Assembly (NCBI RefSeq): GCF_018604545.1
Contig: NZ_CP075896.1
Span: forward strand, 1,054,001-1,118,000
Reading direction: 5' to 3'
From: Streptomyces koelreuteriae
GTDB lineage: Bacteria; Actinomycetota; Actinomycetes; Streptomycetales; Streptomycetaceae
DNA length: 64,000 bases
Positions 49,018 through 57,666 of the stretch are shown here, piece after piece. Every line of letters starts with the position of its first letter. Positions within the stretch are counted from its first letter, which is position 1. The notes beneath the pieces were generated by a model. It was given only the letters and a program-made list of their open reading frames with translations. It searched no databases and was not told the DNA's origin. The translations under genes and the position numbers were made by a program.

Positions 49018-49779
49018 GTGGCCCTGAACAACACTTACGACGCTAGGCTCGTCCAGCAGGAGACCGCCCTGGGGGCGGGAGTGCAGGTCCTGCTGCTCGC
49101 CCTGATCGGTACGGCGATCGGGATGGGCCCGGCGGGCTGGCTGACCGGCCTCGCGTTCGCCCTCGCCACCTGGGCGGTGCTCTCCCGGGCCCTGCACCGC
49201 TCACGGCTGCGCTCCTTCGGCGCGGCGAACCGGGTCACCCTCGGCCGTGCCACCCTCGTCGGCGGGGTCACCGCGCTCGTCGCGGACTCCTTCCAGAGTT
49301 CGCCGCCCGTGTCGTTGTTCGTCGGTCTGACGGCGGTCGCCCTGATCCTCGACGGCGTCGACGGCAAGGTGGCCCGCCGCACCGGCACCTCGACGGCGCT
49401 GGGCGCGCGCTTCGACATGGAGGTCGACGCGTTCCTGATCCTGGTGCTGAGCGTGTACGTGTCGATGGAGCTGGGCCCGTGGGTGCTGCTCATCGGCGGT
49501 ATGCGCTACGTCTTCGTCGCCGCCGCGCGGGTCTGGCCCTGGCTGACCGCCGCCCTCCCGCCGAGCACCGGCCGCAAGACGGTGGCCGCGCTCCAGGGTG
49601 TGCTGCTGCTGGTGGCGGGCGCCGATCTGCTGCCGTACGCGGGCAACTTCGGGGTCGCCGCTCTGGCCCTGGGCCTGCTGGTGTGGTCGTTCGGGCGGGA
49701 CGTGCTGTGGCTGTACCGGACCTCGCGGATCGAGGAGACCCCGGCCGGGCGGCAGGTGCGGGAACTGGTCGCGAGCTGA
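49018..49779 (+). CDS. CDP-alcohol phosphatidyltransferase
   Basis: Integral membrane enzyme of 253 residues that joins a CDP-linked donor to an alcohol. The catalytic signature is complete from Asp112 to Asp137 ([21 protein letters not shown]), flanked by five to six helices. GTG at 49018 has GGAGGG 6 nt upstream; the reading frame is open far upstream but without meaning. The gene is divergent from the MDR gene. In this neighbourhood it could attach the product, or a polyol made from it, to a phospholipid. Confidence 0.9.
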   Translation: MALNNTYDARLVQQETALGAGVQVLLLALIGTAIGMGPAGWLTGLAFALATWAVLSRALHRSRLRSFGAANRVTLGRATLVGGVTALVADSFQSSPPVSLFVGLTAVALILDGVDGKVARRTGTSTALGARFDMEVDAFLILVLSVYVSMELGPWVLLIGGMRYVFVAAARVWPWLTAALPPSTGRKTVAALQGVLLLVAGADLLPYAGNFGVAALALGLLVWSFGRDVLWLYRTSRIEETPAGRQVRELVAS

Positions 49780-49798
49780 ACTCCGCGGCCGCGGCCGG

Positions 49799-50182
49799 TC
49801 AGGCGTCGAACCGCCCTCGCGCCGCCTCGATATGACCGAGGTGCTGCTGGGTCCAGCCGCAGAGCAGGTCGACCGTGGCCCGCAGGGCCCGGCCCGGCTC
49901 GGTGAGCGTGTACTCGACCTTCGGCGGCACGGTGGGGTGCACCTTCCGGTCGACCAGGCCGTTGCGCTCCAGCATCCGCAGGTTCTGGGTGAGCATCTTG
50001 TGACTGACGCCCTCGACCTCGTCGCGCAACTCGCTGAAGCGCAGGGTGCGTTCGCCGAGGGCTTCGATGATCAGCAGGGCCCATTTGTTGGCGACGTCCG
50101 AGAAGATCTCACGCGCCAGTGAGTCCGCCCGCCGCAGATCCGCGTCCTCGGGCAGACCGCTCAACTCCTGCTTGGTCACCAT
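49799..50182 (-). CDS. HxlR-family transcriptional regulator
   Basis: Winged-helix regulator of 127 residues. The HxlR signature is clear: SDVANKWALLIIEALGERTLRFSELRDEVEGVSHKMLTQNLRMLERNGLV, then YTLTEPGRAL. HxlR proteins often respond to reactive or thiol compounds. It is divergent from a Rid-family gene with 124 bp between starts and likely regulates it. Its 3' end faces the phosphatidyltransferase gene across 19 bp. Confidence 0.9.
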   Translation of the reverse strand: MVTKQELSGLPEDADLRRADSLAREIFSDVANKWALLIIEALGERTLRFSELRDEVEGVSHKMLTQNLRMLERNGLVDRKVHPTVPPKVEYTLTEPGRALRATVDLLCGWTQQHLGHIEAARGRFDA

Positions 50183-50259
50183 CTGGTTCCCCAGTCACCG
50201 AAAAGTGCGTTCTTCCAGGTCGGCGGTCACTCTCCTACAGTTCCCGAGTAACCGCAAGA

Positions 50260-50279
50260 GAGCACGTGTGCGCGTGCTC
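50260..50279 (+). promoter_or_regulatory. Hairpin in the Rid leader
   Basis: GAGCACG-TGTGCG-CGTGCTC is a perfect 7-bp stem, 27 nt upstream of the rid start. It could be an HxlR operator or a leader structure. Confidence 0.35.
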
Positions 50280-50306
50280 GGCGGAAGGAACGGAAGGACA
50301 GGAACT

Positions 50307-50708
50307 GTGACGACTCCCGATGTCTACGACCACGCCATCCCGGCCGAGACCTACTTCGGCTATGCGCAGGCGATCAGGTCCGGCGACCTGATCCATGTCT
50401 CCGGGCAGCTCGCGTTCGACGAGGCGGGCGACTTCCACCCCGAGGACGACGCGGCCGGCCAGCTCGAGCTGACCTACGTCAACATCGACAAGGTCCTGGC
50501 CCACTACGGCGTCACACGCAACCAGGTCGTCTCGCAGACGCTGTACGCGGTGGACCTGGTGCGCCACGCCGAGGTGGTGGCGAAGGCCAACCGGGCGTAC
50601 TTCGGCAGCCACCGCCCGGTCGCCACGGCCCTCGGCGTCACCGAGCTGACCTTTCCCGGGCAGTTGGTCGAGATCAGCTGTGTGATCGACACCAAGCTGC
50701 CCGCGTGA
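50307..50708 (+). CDS. RidA/YjgF-family enamine/imine deaminase-like protein
   Basis: Small trimeric Rid-fold protein of 133 residues. Rid proteins hydrolyse reactive enamines and imines; the family motif GDLIHVSGQLAFDEAGDF and the central VNIDKVLAHYGVTRNQVVSQTLYAVD are present, ending FPGQLVEISCVIDTKLP, where the canonical late Arg of RidA is not seen, so it is a Rid subfamily member of uncertain activity. GTG at 50307 has AGGA nearby. Controlled probably by the divergent HxlR protein. Confidence 0.87.
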   Translation: MTTPDVYDHAIPAETYFGYAQAIRSGDLIHVSGQLAFDEAGDFHPEDDAAGQLELTYVNIDKVLAHYGVTRNQVVSQTLYAVDLVRHAEVVAKANRAYFGSHRPVATALGVTELTFPGQLVEISCVIDTKLPA

Positions 50709-50714
50709 GAGGGC

Positions 50715-52223
50715 TCAGCGACGGGTCCCGATACCCACCAGCGTCCGCTCGTACGGGTCGAGGACGACGCCCTGGACCTTGGTGGAGACGCCGACGATGA
50801 TCTGCTGGTGGGCCAGCGGCACGACGGCGTCGGTGCCGAGGATCGCGGCCTCGGCGGCCATGGCGGCGTCCTGCCGCTCACCGGTGCCGTCGGTCCCGTC
50901 GGCCTTGGTGACCGCGCGGTCGACACCCTTGTCGCACAGCAGGGCCAGGTTGTAGCTGCCGTCGCAGGTGTAGTCGCTGCCGAGGACGCCGACGGGGTCG
51001 CCGGTGTCGAGGAGGCTGTTGCGGGCGCCGATGAAGGCGTCGAACTTCCCGGCGAGGGCGTCGCTCTCCAGCCGTGAGTACTCGCGCACCTCCAGCTTCA
51101 CCTTGAAGCCGGCCTTCTGAAGCTGCTGTTGCACCACCTGGGCGGTCTCGGGCAGCTCGGGCCGGTTGTCGTAGGTGGCGAGGGCGATCTGCTCACCGTC
51201 GGGCTCGGCGGCGTCCGCGCGCCCGGTCGGCTTCACCCGCTTGCTCTCGGCCCAGGTGACGGCGGGGCCGAAGATGCCCGCGCCCGGGTCGGCGTACCCC
51301 TCGAAGACGCCCTTGACGATGGTGGAGGAGTTGACCGCCTCACGGGCGGCGGCGCGCAGCTTCGGGTCCTTGAAGGGCCCGGTCTTGGTGTTGAGCTGCA
51401 GGCTGGTGGTGCGCGCGGTGCCGGCTTCCTTCAGGGTCGCCTTGTCGAGGGTGGCGGCCTGGGCGACGGGGATCGCCTCGGCGATGTCGATGTCGCCGGT
51501 GCGGACCGCGTTGGCGCGTGCGGTGCCGTCCTTGATGAAGCGGGCGTCGATGCCGGAGGCCTGGGCGCGGCCGCCCCAGTAGTCGTCGAACCGGTCGAGG
51601 GTGGCGGACCCGCCGCCGTTGACCTTGGCGATCTCGAAGGGCCCGGTGGCGGTTCCGACCGGGTCGGGGTTGCCCTTCTCGCCGTACGCCTTCGGGGAGA
51701 GGATCGCGAGGCTCGGGCTGGACAGCCGCATGGGCAGGACGGGGTCGGCGGCGGCCGTGGTGATGCGCAGACCGCGGTCGCCGTCGGCCTTCGCCTCGAA
51801 CGAGACACCGGCGAGGGCGGCGGGAGCGGGCTTCGCCTTCGTGGCGCGGGTGAGCGCCGCGGCCACGGCGGACGGGGTGACGTCCGCGCCGTCCTGGAAG
51901 GTGGCCTCACGCAGGGTGAACCGCCAGGTGCGGTCGTCCTCCCGGCGCCAGGACTCGGCGAGCGCGGGGGCCGCGGCGCCGTTGGCGTCGAGAGCGGTCA
52001 GCCCCTCGGTGACGCCGAGGCGGCTGAGGAGCGTGGCGTCGGCCCCGTACGGCGAGAAGTTCTCGGCGGGCGGGAAGGCGAGGGCGACACGCAGCCGGGA
52101 GCCCGACTGCCCGCCGTTCGACGACGACTCCCCTCCCGGGGAGGCGAAGCAGCCGGCCAGGCACGGGACGAGGACGAGGGCGGCGAGGAACCGGGGACGG
52201 CTCTTGATGCTGTGGGGACGCAC
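50715..52223 (-). CDS. ABC-type solute-binding lipoprotein (family 5, peptide/nickel type)
   Basis: Membrane-anchored binding protein of about 502 residues. The signal FLAALVLVPCLAGC has a good lipobox with Cys25. Family 5 traits include FSPYGADATLLSRLGVTEGLT, TWRFTLREATFQDGADVTPSAV, and LQLNTKTGPFKDPKLRAAAREAVN. No permease or ATPase of the ABC type is nearby, so it is an orphan binding protein. The GTG at 52223 is selected to give a normal signal peptide, but no strong ribosome-binding site precedes it. It is divergent from a CooC-like ATPase. Confidence 0.85.
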   Translation of the reverse strand: MRPHSIKSRPRFLAALVLVPCLAGCFASPGGESSSNGGQSGSRLRVALAFPPAENFSPYGADATLLSRLGVTEGLTALDANGAAAPALAESWRREDDRTWRFTLREATFQDGADVTPSAVAAALTRATKAKPAPAALAGVSFEAKADGDRGLRITTAAADPVLPMRLSSPSLAILSPKAYGEKGNPDPVGTATGPFEIAKVNGGGSATLDRFDDYWGGRAQASGIDARFIKDGTARANAVRTGDIDIAEAIPVAQAATLDKATLKEAGTARTTSLQLNTKTGPFKDPKLRAAAREAVNSSTIVKGVFEGYADPGAGIFGPAVTWAESKRVKPTGRADAAEPDGEQIALATYDNRPELPETAQVVQQQLQKAGFKVKLEVREYSRLESDALAGKFDAFIGARNSLLDTGDPVGVLGSDYTCDGSYNLALLCDKGVDRAVTKADGTDGTGERQDAAMAAEAAILGTDAVVPLAHQQIIVGVSTKVQGVVLDPYERTLVGIGTRR

Positions 52224-52314
52224 TTGCACAGCATATGCACCGGCCGGACGAGCCCGACGGGCCGGGTGAACCACACTCGGGACGAAGGAAGAAGTCCCAT
52301 ACGGCCTAACCAAT

Positions 52315-52334
52315 TTGACAGTGATGACGATCAC
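52315..52334 (+). promoter_or_regulatory. Divergent control region of the solute-binding protein and ATPase genes
   Basis: TTGACA at 52315-52320 is a strong -35 box, with TAAACC (52339-52344) at 18 nt. GTGAT-GACG-ATCAC (52321-52334) is a perfect small inverted repeat in the spacer. Further on, TGACATCCATTTTCA is faintly like a Fur-family metal box, though only four of seven half-site positions match. Confidence 0.4.
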
Positions 52335-52383
52335 TCCCTAAACCTAGCCACATGACATCCATTTTCAACAAGGTGGAGCGTTC

Positions 52384-53343
52384 GTGAGGATCGCGTTCGT
52401 CGGCAAGGGCGGCAGCGGCAAGACCACGCTGTCGGCACTCTTCTCCCGCCACCTGGCGCGCTCCGGCGCCCCGGTCCTCGCCATCGACGGCGACATCAAC
52501 CAGCACCTGGCCGAGGCGCTCGGCGGGCTGGAGAAGTCCGCCCCTCCCCTGGGCGCCCACCTGTCCTCCATCAAGGACCTGCTGCGCGGCACGAACCCCC
52601 GCGTCCCCTCCCCCGAGGCGATGATCAAGACCACTCCCCCGGGCCGCGGCTCCCGCCTCCTGCGCCCGCTCGGCGACGACGAACTGCACACCCGGCACGT
52701 CGGCCGCGCGGGCGGCGTCCCCCTGATGGTCACGGGCGAGTTCGACGAGTCCGACCTCGGAGTGGCCTGCTATCACTCCAAGCTCGGCGCGGTCGAGCTC
52801 TACCTCGGCCACCTGCTGGATGGCCCCGGCGAGTACGTCGTGGTCGACATGACGGCAGGCGCGGACGCCTTCGCCTCCGGCCTCTTCACCCGCTTCGACC
52901 TCACCTTCCTGGTGGCGGAACCCACCCGCAAGGGCGTCTCGGTCTACCGCCAGTACCGCGACCACGCCCGCGAGTTCGGCATCCGCGTCGCGGTCGTCGG
53001 CAACAAGGTGACGTGCGAGGAGGACCTGCTCTTCCTCAAGGAGGAGGTAGGGGACGACCTCCTGACCCACCTGAACCACTCCCCCTGGGTCCGCGCGGCC
53101 GAACAGGGCCGCGCACAGGACGACCCGGACCCCCTGGCATCCCTGGAACCGCACAACCGCCACGCCCTCTCCCTCCTCCACGAGGCAGTCGACTCCCACC
53201 CCCGCGACTGGGACCGGCTGCACCGGCACGCCGTGGAGTTCCACCTGCGCAATGTCCGGGCGTGGGCGGACGCGCGCACGGGAGAGGATCTGGCGGCGCA
53301 GGTGGATCCGGACTTCGTCCCGGGGCCGGCCGCCCTGTCCTGA
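52384..53343 (+). CDS. CooC/ParA-like P-loop ATPase
   Basis: Deviant-Walker-type ATPase of 319 residues. The opening MRIAFVGKGGSGKTTLSALFSRHLA contains the lysine-bearing signature GKGGSGKTT, then AIDGDINQHLAEALGG; switch II lies in VVVDMTAGADAFASGL. The arrangement matches CooC-type nickel-insertion ATPases more than chromosome-partition ParA. The CxC nickel motif of CooC was not seen. GTG start with GGTGGAG upstream. Divergence from an orphan family-5 binding protein, a family that includes nickel binders, hints at a metallocentre role, but this is weak. Confidence 0.8.
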   Translation: MRIAFVGKGGSGKTTLSALFSRHLARSGAPVLAIDGDINQHLAEALGGLEKSAPPLGAHLSSIKDLLRGTNPRVPSPEAMIKTTPPGRGSRLLRPLGDDELHTRHVGRAGGVPLMVTGEFDESDLGVACYHSKLGAVELYLGHLLDGPGEYVVVDMTAGADAFASGLFTRFDLTFLVAEPTRKGVSVYRQYRDHAREFGIRVAVVGNKVTCEEDLLFLKEEVGDDLLTHLNHSPWVRAAEQGRAQDDPDPLASLEPHNRHALSLLHEAVDSHPRDWDRLHRHAVEFHLRNVRAWADARTGEDLAAQVDPDFVPGPAALS

Positions 53344-53392
53344 GGCGCACCCTGCACGGGGTGAAGACACCCACGACCGCTGACTCACCCCA

Positions 53393-53427
53393 CCGGCTAC
53401 TCGATCCCCGTGGCATCGAGTAGCCGG
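53393..53427. terminator. Bidirectional hairpin between convergent genes
   Basis: CCGGCTACTCGAT (53393-53405) and its exact complement (53415-53427) form a 13-bp stem with a 9-nt loop. It includes the last codons and TAG stop of the minus-strand hypothetical gene and lies 50 bp after the ATPase stop. Confidence 0.75.
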
Positions 53428-53939
53428 ACCACGTCCTTTCGCCCGTACCCGAGCAGTCGGGCGCGGTCGGCGGCCATCAGCACCACGTGCGCGACGATCT
53501 GCGCCGCGTATCCGTTCTTGTTGTCCGCGTCGAACCATTCCTGAGGCTTCTCCACACCCAGGCTGTTCATCACCAGCCCATGCTCTCGGCGGACCTCCGC
53601 GACCGTGGCGGCGACCGCGTCCATGAGCGTCTTCCCCGGCCGCTCGCACTCCAGGGCGAAGCACCCCCGGTCGACGGGCACGCACCCCTGCGGCGGACGC
53701 GCCCGCAGCCCCGCATACCGCTCGTCCCCGAACCCGGTGGCACGGAACTCGTCGTGCACCAAGGAGAACTGATGGAACCCGGGCGGAACCGGAGGAGGTG
53801 GAGGCGTGTACTCCCACCCGGCGTCCTCGTACAACCGCCGCTTCACCTCTTCCTCTTCGGCATGCGTCACGGTGAAGCCGTTCGCCTCGTTGCGCCCGGT
53901 CGTCGTGCCGTCGGGGTTGCGGTGGAAGTGCAGGCCCAT
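53397..53939 (-). CDS. Hypothetical protein
   Basis: A 180-residue soluble protein I do not recognise. The ATG at 53939 has GGGAG 6 nt upstream; an earlier in-frame region is unlikely. It opens MGLHFHRNPDGTTTGRNEANGF, has a Pro run (YTPPPPPVPPGFHQF), and a C-terminal helical half (TLMDAVAATVAEVRREHGL, then WFDADNKNGYAAQIVAHVVLMAADRARLLGYGRKDVV). Cys residues occur in PQGCVPVDRGCFALECE. No membrane segment or signal. The 290 bp upstream, to the EF-G gene end, hold no clear element. Confidence 0.7.
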   Translation of the reverse strand: MGLHFHRNPDGTTTGRNEANGFTVTHAEEEEVKRRLYEDAGWEYTPPPPPVPPGFHQFSLVHDEFRATGFGDERYAGLRARPPQGCVPVDRGCFALECERPGKTLMDAVAATVAEVRREHGLVMNSLGVEKPQEWFDADNKNGYAAQIVAHVVLMAADRARLLGYGRKDVVRLLDATGIE

Positions 53940-54228
53940 GATGTGCTCCCGTTGCCGTGATGACGATGGACGGGAAATCCCCCCGTCACCAGCTCGAACG
54001 GCCCGCGGAGCCGGCCCGTGCCCGCCTCTCCGCAGCATCATCCGATCGCGTGAAACAGGCCGCGTGGGGAACTGATCGGCTTCGCGGGATCGGCGACTAC
54101 TGCACTCCTCCAGGGTTCTGGGTCCCGCAGGGAAAGGGGGCAGAACCGGCGCGACACCAGCCACTTCGCCGCCGAGCGGACCGGGCCCCTCCCGTTCCGG
54201 CGAGGAGGGGGAGAGGCCCGACCGTGCG

Positions 54229-56268
54229 CTACCGCACCGCCGTCACAACCGGCGCCGCCGCATACCCGGTCGGCCGTGCCGTGAACGTGCCGCGCCCCTG
54301 GGTGCGGCTGCGCAACCGGGTCGCGTAGCCGAAGAGTTCGGCCAGCGGCACCGTCGCGGTGACGATCGCCGCGTTCGCCCGGGTGGCCGAGCCGGTCACG
54401 CGGCCGCGTCGGGCGGCGAGGTCGCCGAGTACGCCGCCCACCGCGTCCTCGGGCACGGTGACCGTGACCTCGACGACCGGTTCCAGCAGGACCATCGCGC
54501 AGGCGCGCAGGGCCTCGCGGAGGCCGAGGCGGCCGACCGTGCGGAACGCCGTGTCCGAGGAGTCCTTCACATGGGTCGCCCCGTCGGTGAGCGTGACGCG
54601 CAGCCCGGTCACCGGGTGACCGCCGAGCGGCCCTTCGGCGAGGGCGTCGCGGCAGCCGGCCTCGACCGCACGGACGTACTCCTGCGGCACCCGCCCGCCG
54701 ACGACCGCCGAGCGGAAGGCGAAGCCGTCGTCAGATGGCTCCACGTCGAGGACGACGTGGGCGAACTGGCCCGCCCCACCGTCCTGTTTGACGTGCCGGA
54801 ACGCCAGTCCGGACACGCCCCGGCCCACCGTCTCGCGATAACTGACCCGGGGACGGCCGATGTTGACGTCCAGTCCCAGCTCGCGCCGGAGTTTCTCCAC
54901 CGCCACCTCCAGGTGCAGTTCACCCATGCCCGACAGCACCGTCTGCCCGGTCTCCGGGTCGGTCCGCACGACCAGGGAGGGATCCTCCTCGGTCAGCCGT
55001 GCGAGCCCGGAGGCCAGCCGGTCCGTGTCGCCGGTCCTGCGGGACTCGACCGCGACCGAGACCACCGGCTCGGGCACGCCCGGAGGCTCCAATACCAGCG
55101 GGGCGTCCGGCGCGCACAGCGTCGAGCCGGCGCGGGCGGACTTCAGCCCGACGACGGCGACGATGTCGCCGGCCACGGCTCGGTCCAGCGGTGCGTGCCG
55201 GTCCGCCTGCACGCGCAGGATCCGGCCGATCCGCTCGGTGCGCCGCGCGGTCGCGTCCCACAGGGTGTCTCCCTTCTCGATCGTTCCCGAGTAGATCCGC
55301 AGGTAGGTCAGCCGGCCCGTCGGGGTGGCGTGCACCTTGAAGGCGAGGGCGGCCGGTGGCGCTGCGGGGTCGGCGGGCCGTTCCCGCTCCTCACCGTCGT
55401 CGGTGCCGCGGACCGGCGGCACGTCCAGCGGCGACGGCAGATACGCCACGACCGCGTCGAGCAGCGGCTCGACACCGCGGTTGCGGTACGCGGAACCGCA
55501 CAGCACGACCACGCCGTCGCCGTCCCTGGTCAGGTCCCGCAGCGCCGAGGAGAGGGTCCGCTCGCCGAGCGTGCCCGTGTCGCAGAACTCCTCCAGTGCG
55601 CCCGGATGGAGTTCCGCCACGGCTTCCTCCAGCGCCCGGCGGCGTGCCAGGGCGTCGTCCCGGAGGTCGTCCGGGACCGGTGCCGCCTCGCAGGTGTCAC
55701 CGTCGGTCCACAGCAGCGCGCGCAGGCGGACGAGGTCGACGACGCCGGTGAAGGTGTCCTCGGCGCCGACCGGCATCTGCACGACCAGCGGTGCCGGGTG
55801 CAGCCGCTCCCGGATCGATGCCACGGCCGCGTCGAGGTCGGCTCCGGCGCGGTCCATCTTGTTGACGAACGCGATCCTCGGTACGCCGTGCCGGTCGGCC
55901 TGCCGCCACACCGACTCGCTCTGCGGCTCCACCCCGGCGACCGCGTCGAACACGGCCACCGCGCCGTCGAGCACCCGCAGCGCACGCTCCACCTCGTCGG
56001 CGAAGTCGACATGCCCCGGGGTGTCGATCAGGTTGATCCGGTGACCGTCCCAGGCGCAGCTCACCGCCGCGGCGAAGATGGTGATGCCCCGGTCCCGCTC
56101 CTGCGGGTCGAAGTCGGTGACGGTCGTGCCGTCGTGGACCTCGCCGCGCTTGTGCGTGGTTCCGGTGGCGAACAGGATCCGTTCGGTGACGGTGGTCTTG
56201 CCGGCGTCGACGTGGGCGAGGATGCCGAGGTTGCGGACGACGGCGAGCGGGTTGTGGTGGGTGCGCAC
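54229..56268 (-). CDS. EF-G-like translational GTPase (second copy type)
   Basis: Ribosome-associated GTPase of 679 residues. G motifs: [60 protein letters not shown] split by the normal loop, and VNKMD; domain III has [15 protein letters not shown] and domain IV/V follow to [13 protein letters not shown]. The sequence is closer to EF-G than to TetM/OtrA, whose switch region differs. Streptomyces are known to carry a divergent EF-G besides the one in the str operon; no rpsL/rpsG/tuf genes are here. GTG at 56268 with AAAGG 9 nt upstream is chosen. A candidate leader peptide and hairpin precede it. Confidence 0.88.
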   Translation of the reverse strand: MRTHHNPLAVVRNLGILAHVDAGKTTVTERILFATGTTHKRGEVHDGTTVTDFDPQERDRGITIFAAAVSCAWDGHRINLIDTPGHVDFADEVERALRVLDGAVAVFDAVAGVEPQSESVWRQADRHGVPRIAFVNKMDRAGADLDAAVASIRERLHPAPLVVQMPVGAEDTFTGVVDLVRLRALLWTDGDTCEAAPVPDDLRDDALARRRALEEAVAELHPGALEEFCDTGTLGERTLSSALRDLTRDGDGVVVLCGSAYRNRGVEPLLDAVVAYLPSPLDVPPVRGTDDGEERERPADPAAPPAALAFKVHATPTGRLTYLRIYSGTIEKGDTLWDATARRTERIGRILRVQADRHAPLDRAVAGDIVAVVGLKSARAGSTLCAPDAPLVLEPPGVPEPVVSVAVESRRTGDTDRLASGLARLTEEDPSLVVRTDPETGQTVLSGMGELHLEVAVEKLRRELGLDVNIGRPRVSYRETVGRGVSGLAFRHVKQDGGAGQFAHVVLDVEPSDDGFAFRSAVVGGRVPQEYVRAVEAGCRDALAEGPLGGHPVTGLRVTLTDGATHVKDSSDTAFRTVGRLGLREALRACAMVLLEPVVEVTVTVPEDAVGGVLGDLAARRGRVTGSATRANAAIVTATVPLAELFGYATRLRSRTQGRGTFTARPTGYAAAPVVTAVR

Positions 56269-56343
56269 GGCCCATGGCCTTTCGAGGCGAATCAGGAGGG
56301 GGCAGCGCGATTTCGGGGCGAGGCAGGTGTGGTGACACACGTC

Positions 56344-56382
56344 TGTTTCGGCCTGCCGACGCTAGGTCGGCAGGCCGAAACA
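56344..56382 (-). promoter_or_regulatory. Perfect 17-bp hairpin in the EF-G leader
   Basis: TGTTTCGGCCTGCCGAC and its exact complement flank a 5-nt loop (GCTAG on the plus strand). It lies 76 bp upstream of the EF-G start and 8 bp after the stop of a 38-codon reading frame. On the minus strand GTGTG-TCAC-CACAC follows as a second small hairpin. No T-run is present. Confidence 0.7.
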
Positions 56383-56390
56383 GGCGCTTC

Positions 56391-56507
56391 TCAGACGTTC
56401 GTCCCGGTCATCCGGAGTCCGCCGCGCAGCGGGCACCGGAGCGACGAGGACACGAGGATCACCTCGTAGCGCGGCAGGGAGACGGCGACAGCGGTGTGGT
56501 CACGCAT
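56391..56507 (-). CDS. Candidate leader peptide upstream of the EF-G paralogue
   Basis: A 38-codon frame starting ATG with AAGGGAG 6 nt upstream, an excellent ribosome-binding site. The peptide begins MRDHTAVAVSLPRYE, has a Val/Ser-rich middle and ends RMTGTNV; it contains five Arg and no known domain. TACACT at 56582-56577 on the minus strand may be the -10 box. Its placement directly before a perfect hairpin and a translation-factor gene resembles leader peptides of ribosome-targeting resistance genes. Expression is not proved by sequence. Confidence 0.5.
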   Translation of the reverse strand: MRDHTAVAVSLPRYEVILVSSSLRCPLRGGLRMTGTNV

Positions 56508-56611
56508 GGCGGTCTCCCTTCGTTCGTCACGACGGCGCGCGCCGCTCACGTCGTGGGCGGCGCCGGGTACTCCGTGAGTGTAGGGAGGGCGGGTGGAATC
56601 GGGCCAGGGAT

Positions 56612-57526
56612 TTATTCCGGCGGGGTCGGGGTGTCGTGGGTCCGGTACATCGCCTGGACGTCCAGCTCCAGTTGGACCGTCGGCCCGACCACCGCGATGC
56701 CCCGGGCCAGCATGGTGCGCCAGTTGAGGGTGTAGTCCTCGCGATGCAGTTCCGCCGTCGCCAGGGCCGCGCAGCGCAGCTCCTGCCCGTAGCCGCCGTT
56801 GACCGTGCCGAGGTACGTCGTGTCGAGCGAGACGGAGCGGCTCACGCCGTGCATCGTGAGGGAACCCAGCAGGGACCACTTGCTGCCGCCGCGGTAGGCG
56901 AAGCGGGTGCTGTTGAAGTCGATGTACGGGAAGCGTTCGACGTCGAGGAAGTCGGCGGACCGCAGATGATTGTCGCGGGTGGTGTTGCCGGTAGTGATGC
57001 TGGAGGCGTCGATACGGACGGACACCCGGGACTCGGTCATGTCCTGGGAGACCATGATCCCGCCGTCGAAGCGTTCGAACCGGCCGTGGACGTTCGCCAT
57101 GCCGACGTGCTTGGCGATGAACCGGATCGCGGTGTGCGGCGGGTCGAAGAGCCACGTTCCGGGCGCCGGCAGCTGGAGCGCCTCGGCCGGCTGCAGCCAG
57201 ACGCGCTCGGTGGGCGTCGGCGTACCGGTGCCGACCTCGATCGTCTCGCGGTGCGGCCGCAGGCCCTCCGCCGCGACCATCAGGCTGTACCGGCCGGGCG
57301 GCAGCGCGGCGAGGAAGTAGCCGTACGGGTCGGTCGTCCCGCGGGCGGCCACCCGGTGGGTGTCCAGGGCGGTGACGGTGACGTCCGCGGCCGCCAGGGG
57401 GGAGCCCATCGGGTCCACGACCTCACGGGCCACGGCACCCGCGCCGGAGGGAAGGGGGAGCGCGAGGCCCGCCGCCGCGGCGGAGGCGCCCTTGAGCCGC
57501 CGGCGCCGGAGCAGTGCGAGGGCCAT
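56612..57526 (-). CDS. YceI-family protein with N-terminal carboxypeptidase-regulatory-like domain
   Basis: About 304 residues. After a short hydrophobic N-terminus (SAAAAGLALPLPSGAGAV, a possible uncleaved or weak signal) comes a transthyretin-like domain (GSPLAAADVTVTALDTHRVAARGTTDPYGYFLAALPPGRYSLMV), then the YceI lipocalin-like barrel (TWLFDPPHTAIRFIAKHVGMANVHGRFERFDG, then RDNHLRSADFLDVERFPYIDF and LTMHGVSRSV). YceI barrels bind polyisoprenoid or other lipids. ATG at 57526 has AAAGG at 8 nt; the GTG nine bases earlier abuts it. Another gene of this type is common in Streptomyces. Confidence 0.88.
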   Translation of the reverse strand: MALALLRRRRLKGASAAAAGLALPLPSGAGAVAREVVDPMGSPLAAADVTVTALDTHRVAARGTTDPYGYFLAALPPGRYSLMVAAEGLRPHRETIEVGTGTPTPTERVWLQPAEALQLPAPGTWLFDPPHTAIRFIAKHVGMANVHGRFERFDGGIMVSQDMTESRVSVRIDASSITTGNTTRDNHLRSADFLDVERFPYIDFNSTRFAYRGGSKWSLLGSLTMHGVSRSVSLDTTYLGTVNGGYGQELRCAALATAELHREDYTLNWRTMLARGIAVVGPTVQLELDVQAMYRTHDTPTPPE

Positions 57527-57648
57527 GATGTTCACCTTTCATCAGGTGGCACGGCCGTACGAGCGGCGGTTTCAGCGCACGCCGACGGCCGCACCCTGTT
57601 GCGGTCACACCCCCTTTTCGATCTTGCGGCACCGGGCTGCGGGACGGG

Positions 57649-57665
57649 TGTCTCAATACGAGACA
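57649..57665. promoter_or_regulatory. Palindrome upstream of the YceI gene
   Basis: TGTCTC-AATAC-GAGACA, 17 bp with perfect 6-bp arms, ends one base before the last codon position of the NmrA-like gene. It resembles a TetR- or HxlR-type operator; a terminator role is less likely because the stem is short. Confidence 0.4.
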
Positions 57666-57666
57666 G

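Noticed and set aside
52355..52369. Zur/Fur box upstream of the CooC-like ATPase
   Set aside because: TGACATCCATTTTCA matches the palindrome at only four of seven half-site positions; kept only as a weak hint.
53940..54228. 290-bp stretch between the hypothetical gene and the EF-G gene searched for a small gene or RNA
   Set aside because: No frame with a good start and no strong hairpin or promoter was seen.
54229..56268. Tetracycline ribosomal-protection protein (TetM/OtrA class)
   Set aside because: The G domain, switch region and [16 protein letters not shown] stretch follow EF-G rather than TetM. A resistance role is still possible but not supported by class.
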